54,803 nucleotides of DNA, taken from assembly GCA_040905025.1 (NCBI GenBank), contig JBBDSJ010000022.1:1-54803 (forward strand), written 5' to 3'. Positions within the stretch are counted from its first letter, which is position 1, and each line of letters opens with the position of its first letter. A program made the position numbers and the translations under genes. Shown here one piece after another: positions 52,316 through 54,803 of this stretch. Source of the stretch: JBBDSJ01 sp040905025 (GTDB lineage: Bacteria; Pseudomonadota; Gammaproteobacteria; Methylohalomonadales; Methylohalomonadaceae). Below the pieces are notes generated by a model. It had not been told where the DNA came from, did no database searches, and worked only from the letters and a program-made list of their open reading frames with translations.

Positions 52316-52743
52316 GCAAGGTCCTGTTTCAGTTCGTCATCAAGAAGTGCCTGCACGCGCGTGCGAATATCATCACGAACACGGTGGAACTCCACGGTAA
52401 TTTCGGTTTCAGTACCGCTGGCTTTGGCCGGGTCCGGTAACGGCCAGTGAATCCGGCGGGTGCCGGGTGGCAGCACCGGACAATGTTCATCAGCATGGCC
52501 GCAGACCGTCACCACCAGATCGGCCGCCGCCAGCATGGCATCTGTTACCCGGGTCGATTCCTGACTGGAGATATCCACACCAGCCTCGGCCATGGCGGCA
52601 ATGGCACGCGGGTTTTTCCCATGCGCTTCAATGCCGGCAGACTGGACGACGATATTGTCACCGGCAAGCAGACGGGCAAAGCCTTCAGCCATCTGCGAGC
52701 GGCAGGAGTTGCCGGTACACAAAAACAGGATGTTTTTAATCAT
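52312..52743 (-). CDS. arsC: Arsenate reductase ArsC (thioredoxin-coupled, LMW phosphatase family)
   Basis: The 143-residue enzyme reduces As(V) to As(III). The P-loop is FLCTGNSCRS with nucleophile C9 and R15; the relay cysteines C81 and C88 are in VVTVCGHADEHC, marking the thioredoxin-dependent class. It lies 7 bp behind arsR and overlaps acr3, so arsR-arsC-acr3 is one operon. Confidence 0.96.
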   Translation of the reverse strand: MIKNILFLCTGNSCRSQMAEGFARLLAGDNIVVQSAGIEAHGKNPRAIAAMAEAGVDISSQESTRVTDAMLAAADLVVTVCGHADEHCPVLPPGTRRIHWPLPDPAKASGTETEITVEFHRVRDDIRTRVQALLDDELKQDLA

Positions 52744-52750
52744 GGTGGTC

Positions 52751-53086
52751 TTAATCGCAACTCACTGACGGGCGATTGGGCATACTCGCCAGTCGCTGCC
52801 GGACCGTGCTCATGGCCTCGGCCTGGAATACCGCTTCCAGCGTCTCCCGTGCCCACTGCGGCAACTCCGGATTCAGCCGGTAATACACCCATTGACCGCG
52901 GCGTTCATCGCAAACTATCTCCATGTCGCGGAGTTGGGCCAGATGGCGCGACACACGCGGCTGCGACAGTCCCAGTGCATGTACAAATTCACACACACAG
53001 ACCTGTTGCTCACTGAGCAGAAGTAACAGGCAACGCAGGCGGGTGGGATCCGACAACGCGCGAAAGAAATGTTCCGGTGACTGCAT
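52751..53086 (-). CDS. arsR: ArsR-family metalloregulator
   Basis: The 111-residue winged-helix repressor starts MQSPEHFFRALSDPTRLRCLLLLL and has the alpha3N-type CVC metal site (C30, C32, QVCVCEF) that binds As(III)/Sb(III). The recognition helix is LSQPRVSRHLAQLRD. The frame is open far upstream to 53386, but that extension is antisense to the EAL fragment and does not match ArsR; the ATG at 53086 stands at an AT-rich palindrome. Confidence 0.94.
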   Translation of the reverse strand: MQSPEHFFRALSDPTRLRCLLLLLSEQQVCVCEFVHALGLSQPRVSRHLAQLRDMEIVCDERRGQWVYYRLNPELPQWARETLEAVFQAEAMSTVRQRLASMPNRPSVSCD

Positions 53087-53107
53087 ATATGGATATACGT
53101 ATATATG
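53084..53107. promoter_or_regulatory. ArsR operator/promoter region
   Basis: CATATATG - GATATACG - TATATATG is a dyad-like AT-rich sequence beginning at the arsR start codon and running upstream. ArsR proteins bind such imperfect palindromes near their own promoters, so autoregulation is likely. Confidence 0.6.
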
Positions 53108-53195
53108 TTTAAGCAGACTATGGCACATCTCTGGCTGGCTTGACAACCGGAATCGGCACTGACCGGCAAAAGATATATTGCCAAACAATGTTAGC

Positions 53196-53396
53196 CAGCC
53201 ATTAATGATTGTGGCAACAGCCATCGAGCTTGGCCACAATCTGCACCTGGAAGTCACAGCCGAAGGCGTGGAAGATTCAGAAACCCTGCTGGCGTTACGG
53301 GAAATGGGGTGTGACAAGATACAGGGATACTTCCTGACCAAACCGTTAGCGGCAAATGATTTTATCAAGTGGCTGCAAAAAACCACATGGCACTAG
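53196..53396 (+). pseudogene. C-terminal fragment of an EAL phosphodiesterase
   Basis: About 65 residues match the end of EAL domains (cyclic-di-GMP phosphodiesterases): IVATAIELGHNLHLEVTAEGVED, then LREMGCDKIQGYFLTKPL. The EAL, metal and catalytic motifs that should precede it are missing. Only a short unrelated frame from 53178 precedes the homology, so this is a 5'-truncated remnant. It lies divergent from arsR and marks a recombination boundary on that side. Confidence 0.8.
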
Positions 53397-53400
53397 CTAC

Positions 53401-53479
53401 GGTCTCGAAATTCATACCCCCACCCTAGCCCTCCCCCTGGAAGAGGGAGGGTATCTATTATTGAAGCCAGTTCTAGTTA
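53401..53479. repeat. G/C-run intergenic repeat, short copy
   Basis: Begins GGTCTCGAAA and ends TTCTAGTTA like the longer copy at 6256-6436, with CCCTCCCCC and GAGGGAGGG arms that can pair. Non-coding; lies between the EAL fragment and the small ORF next to pepN. Confidence 0.6.
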
Positions 53480-53531
53480 CAATCCCTGATTTACCCCCTC
53501 AGCCATACCTGCTTTCAGGATTAATGCAGGT

Positions 53532-53801
53532 TTATTTTTTCAGTACCTGTTCTGCCTGAATCTGCTGCATCAATAAATCACGCTGGAATACCAATACACA
53601 ATTTTGTGTCAAAGCAATTTCCCGGCATAACTCCAGTGCCTGGCCGGCATCCTTAATCGCTGCAGCCAGTGCTTCATACTCTTCACGATCCAGCTCACGC
53701 AAACTTTCAGCATCTGCTGTATTGCCTGCAGCAAGCTGCCTTGCTTCTTCCAATGCAGCAGTATCCAGCGGTGTTAATGATTGAGTGTCTATGGAATTCA
53801 T
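53532..53801 (-). CDS. Small conserved-type acidic protein
   Basis: Putative protein of 89 residues, acidic and mainly alpha-helical (LDREEYEALAAAIKDAGQALELCREIALTQNCVLVFQRDLLMQQI). Two cysteines at about residues 59 and 67. It lies 10 bases behind pepN on the same strand. I do not recognise it; the compact placement and absence of other frames make it a probable gene. Confidence 0.6.
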   Translation of the reverse strand: MNSIDTQSLTPLDTAALEEARQLAAGNTADAESLRELDREEYEALAAAIKDAGQALELCREIALTQNCVLVFQRDLLMQQIQAEQVLKK

Positions 53802-53810
53802 GTTATTGCC

Positions 53811-54803
53811 TTAATCTTCAGCGAGACTTTTACTGACCACTTCATACAAATTTGTGCTCAAATTACCGGCAGCAAGAATACGTTCCAGTTCAGCATGCAT
53901 CATTTCAGCATGTTGTTCGGCATAACGACGCCAGCGGGTCAGACAGGATGCCAACCGCGCTGCAACCTGGCCATTCAAACGATCGAGTTCAAGCACCCGA
54001 TCGGCAATGAAAGCATAGCCGGCACCATCGGCCCGATGCAGGCCGGCCATATTATCAACGGTAAATGCACCCAGTAATGCCCTGACCCGGTTCGGGTTGT
54101 GCAGGGTAAATGCCGGGTGCTGCATGAGTGCTGCGACTTCTTCCAGTGCATTCGGCCGTCTGGCAATTGCCTGCAGGCGGAACCACTTGTCCAGTACCAG
54201 CGGGTTGTCATGCCAGCGTTGTTCAAAGGCCGCAAATAATTCATCCCGCGCAGCGCCCGGTACATTATTAATTGCTGTCAAGGCAGCAAGACTGTCGGTC
54301 ATGTTATCTGCCCGCGCAAATTGTGTTTTGCATATCTCTGCCAGTTGCCCGGCATCTGCATCCGCCAGATAAGTCAGTGCCAGACCATGCAGACGCCGTT
54401 GGCCGGCTGCCATTGAGGTGAATTCGTAGGCGGCGACCGGTGTCAGCGCTGAAATAATATTGCTCCAGTGTTCATGCAATGCCGTCGCCATATGCCGGTG
54501 CAGGTCGGCATAGGCTGCGACTATTGCCAATGGCTGAATGGACTGGAGTTGTTCGGCAATATAGCTTTGCCCCGGCAGCATGAGCATTTCTGCAACCAGC
54601 GCCGGATCGGTGACCGGCGATTCCAGCAATGTTGCAAATGTCGGTGCCAGTGTGGCCTGAAATTGTACCGGCCTTGCTGCCAGGGTCTGTTCTACAGCGT
54701 TCAGTACTGCCTGCAACAATAGCTGCTGACCGGCTTCACAACGGCAATAGGGATCAACATCATGGCGCACAAGAAAATGCAGCTGTGATTCTGTATGCGG
54801 GGC
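53811..54803 (-). CDS. pepN: Aminopeptidase N, C-terminal part (5' end outside window)
   Basis: The last ~330 residues of a monomeric M1 aminopeptidase (E. coli PepN type). The frame is open to the window edge and reads APHTESQLHFLVRHDVDPYC, which matches the FLxxHDSDPFNRWEAGQ segment before the C-terminal helical (ARM-like) domain. Further family segments are WHDNPLVLDKWFRLQA and NPNRVRALLGAFTVDN. The zinc-binding HExxH lies outside the window. It marks a return to conserved core genes. Confidence 0.9.
   Translation of the reverse strand, partial: APHTESQLHFLVRHDVDPYCRCEAGQQLLLQAVLNAVEQTLAARPVQFQATLAPTFATLLESPVTDPALVAEMLMLPGQSYIAEQLQSIQPLAIVAAYADLHRHMATALHEHWSNIISALTPVAAYEFTSMAAGQRRLHGLALTYLADADAGQLAEICKTQFARADNMTDSLAALTAINNVPGAARDELFAAFEQRWHDNPLVLDKWFRLQAIARRPNALEEVAALMQHPAFTLHNPNRVRALLGAFTVDNMAGLHRADGAGYAFIADRVLELDRLNGQVAARLASCLTRWRRYAEQHAEMMHAELERILAAGNLSTNLYEVVSKSLAED

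Overview
The window reads as a gammaproteobacterial chromosome of moderate GC. Its left third follows the order known from Pseudomonas aeruginosa and relatives: pilY1, pilE, ispH, lspA, ribF, murJ, rpsT, proB, obg, rpmA, rplU, ispB, tRNA-Pro. Two genes normally in that order, fkpB (between ispH and lspA) and ileS (between lspA and ribF), are absent here. Intergenic gaps near pilE carry a two-copy repeat of nested hairpins, several with GGA tetraloops like CsrA/RsmA binding sites. No integrase, transposase, CRISPR array or rRNA gene was seen.

From the tRNA-Pro (15.8 kb) to about 53.5 kb the content is accessory and metabolic. A minus-strand operon (FadL-type porin, DUF3179 membrane protein, TauE/SafE exporter, haloalkane-dehalogenase-like hydrolase; 16.1-21.0 kb) is divergent from a DcmR-like MerR-HTH/MEDS regulator. 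A SpoIIE-type phosphatase and a YHS protein follow. Next is a ketone-body/PHB-type operon (patatin, acetoacetate decarboxylase, 3-hydroxybutyrate dehydrogenase; 23.7-26.4 kb), then an AhpD-like/DoxX-like/SRPBCC operon with a TetR regulator (26.9-29.0 kb). An AT-rich stretch (29.1-32.1 kb) holds a SelD-N-type FAD oxidoreductase without its SelD partner and an unrecognised lipoprotein.

The most interesting block is 32.1-41.9 kb. On the minus strand lie a TVP38/VTT protein, a small CC-motif membrane protein, a second DUF3179 protein and a DUF547 protein. Divergent from them is a plus-strand run: an ArsM-type arsenite methyltransferase with all three arsenic-binding cysteines, a radical SAM protein with a cysteine-rich C-terminus, a VTT-mercuric-reductase-like fusion, two glycosyltransferases of the rSAM/selenodomain-associated type and a DUF3047 protein. 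This looks like a pathway for a complex organoarsenical, arsenosugar-like but with a radical SAM enzyme that does not show the usual ArsS signature. A TetR-type operator in front of arsM resembles one next to the TetR gene 7 kb away.

The right part holds katG, a cupin protein, an L-lactate module (lutA-lutB-lutC-lctP) and an arsR-arsC-acr3 resistance operon bracketed by two broken genes (a C-terminal lpdA fragment and a C-terminal EAL fragment). The window ends inside pepN. Arsenic handling therefore occurs twice: arsenate reduction and arsenite export at 51-53 kb, and methylation plus probable further elaboration at 36-42 kb.
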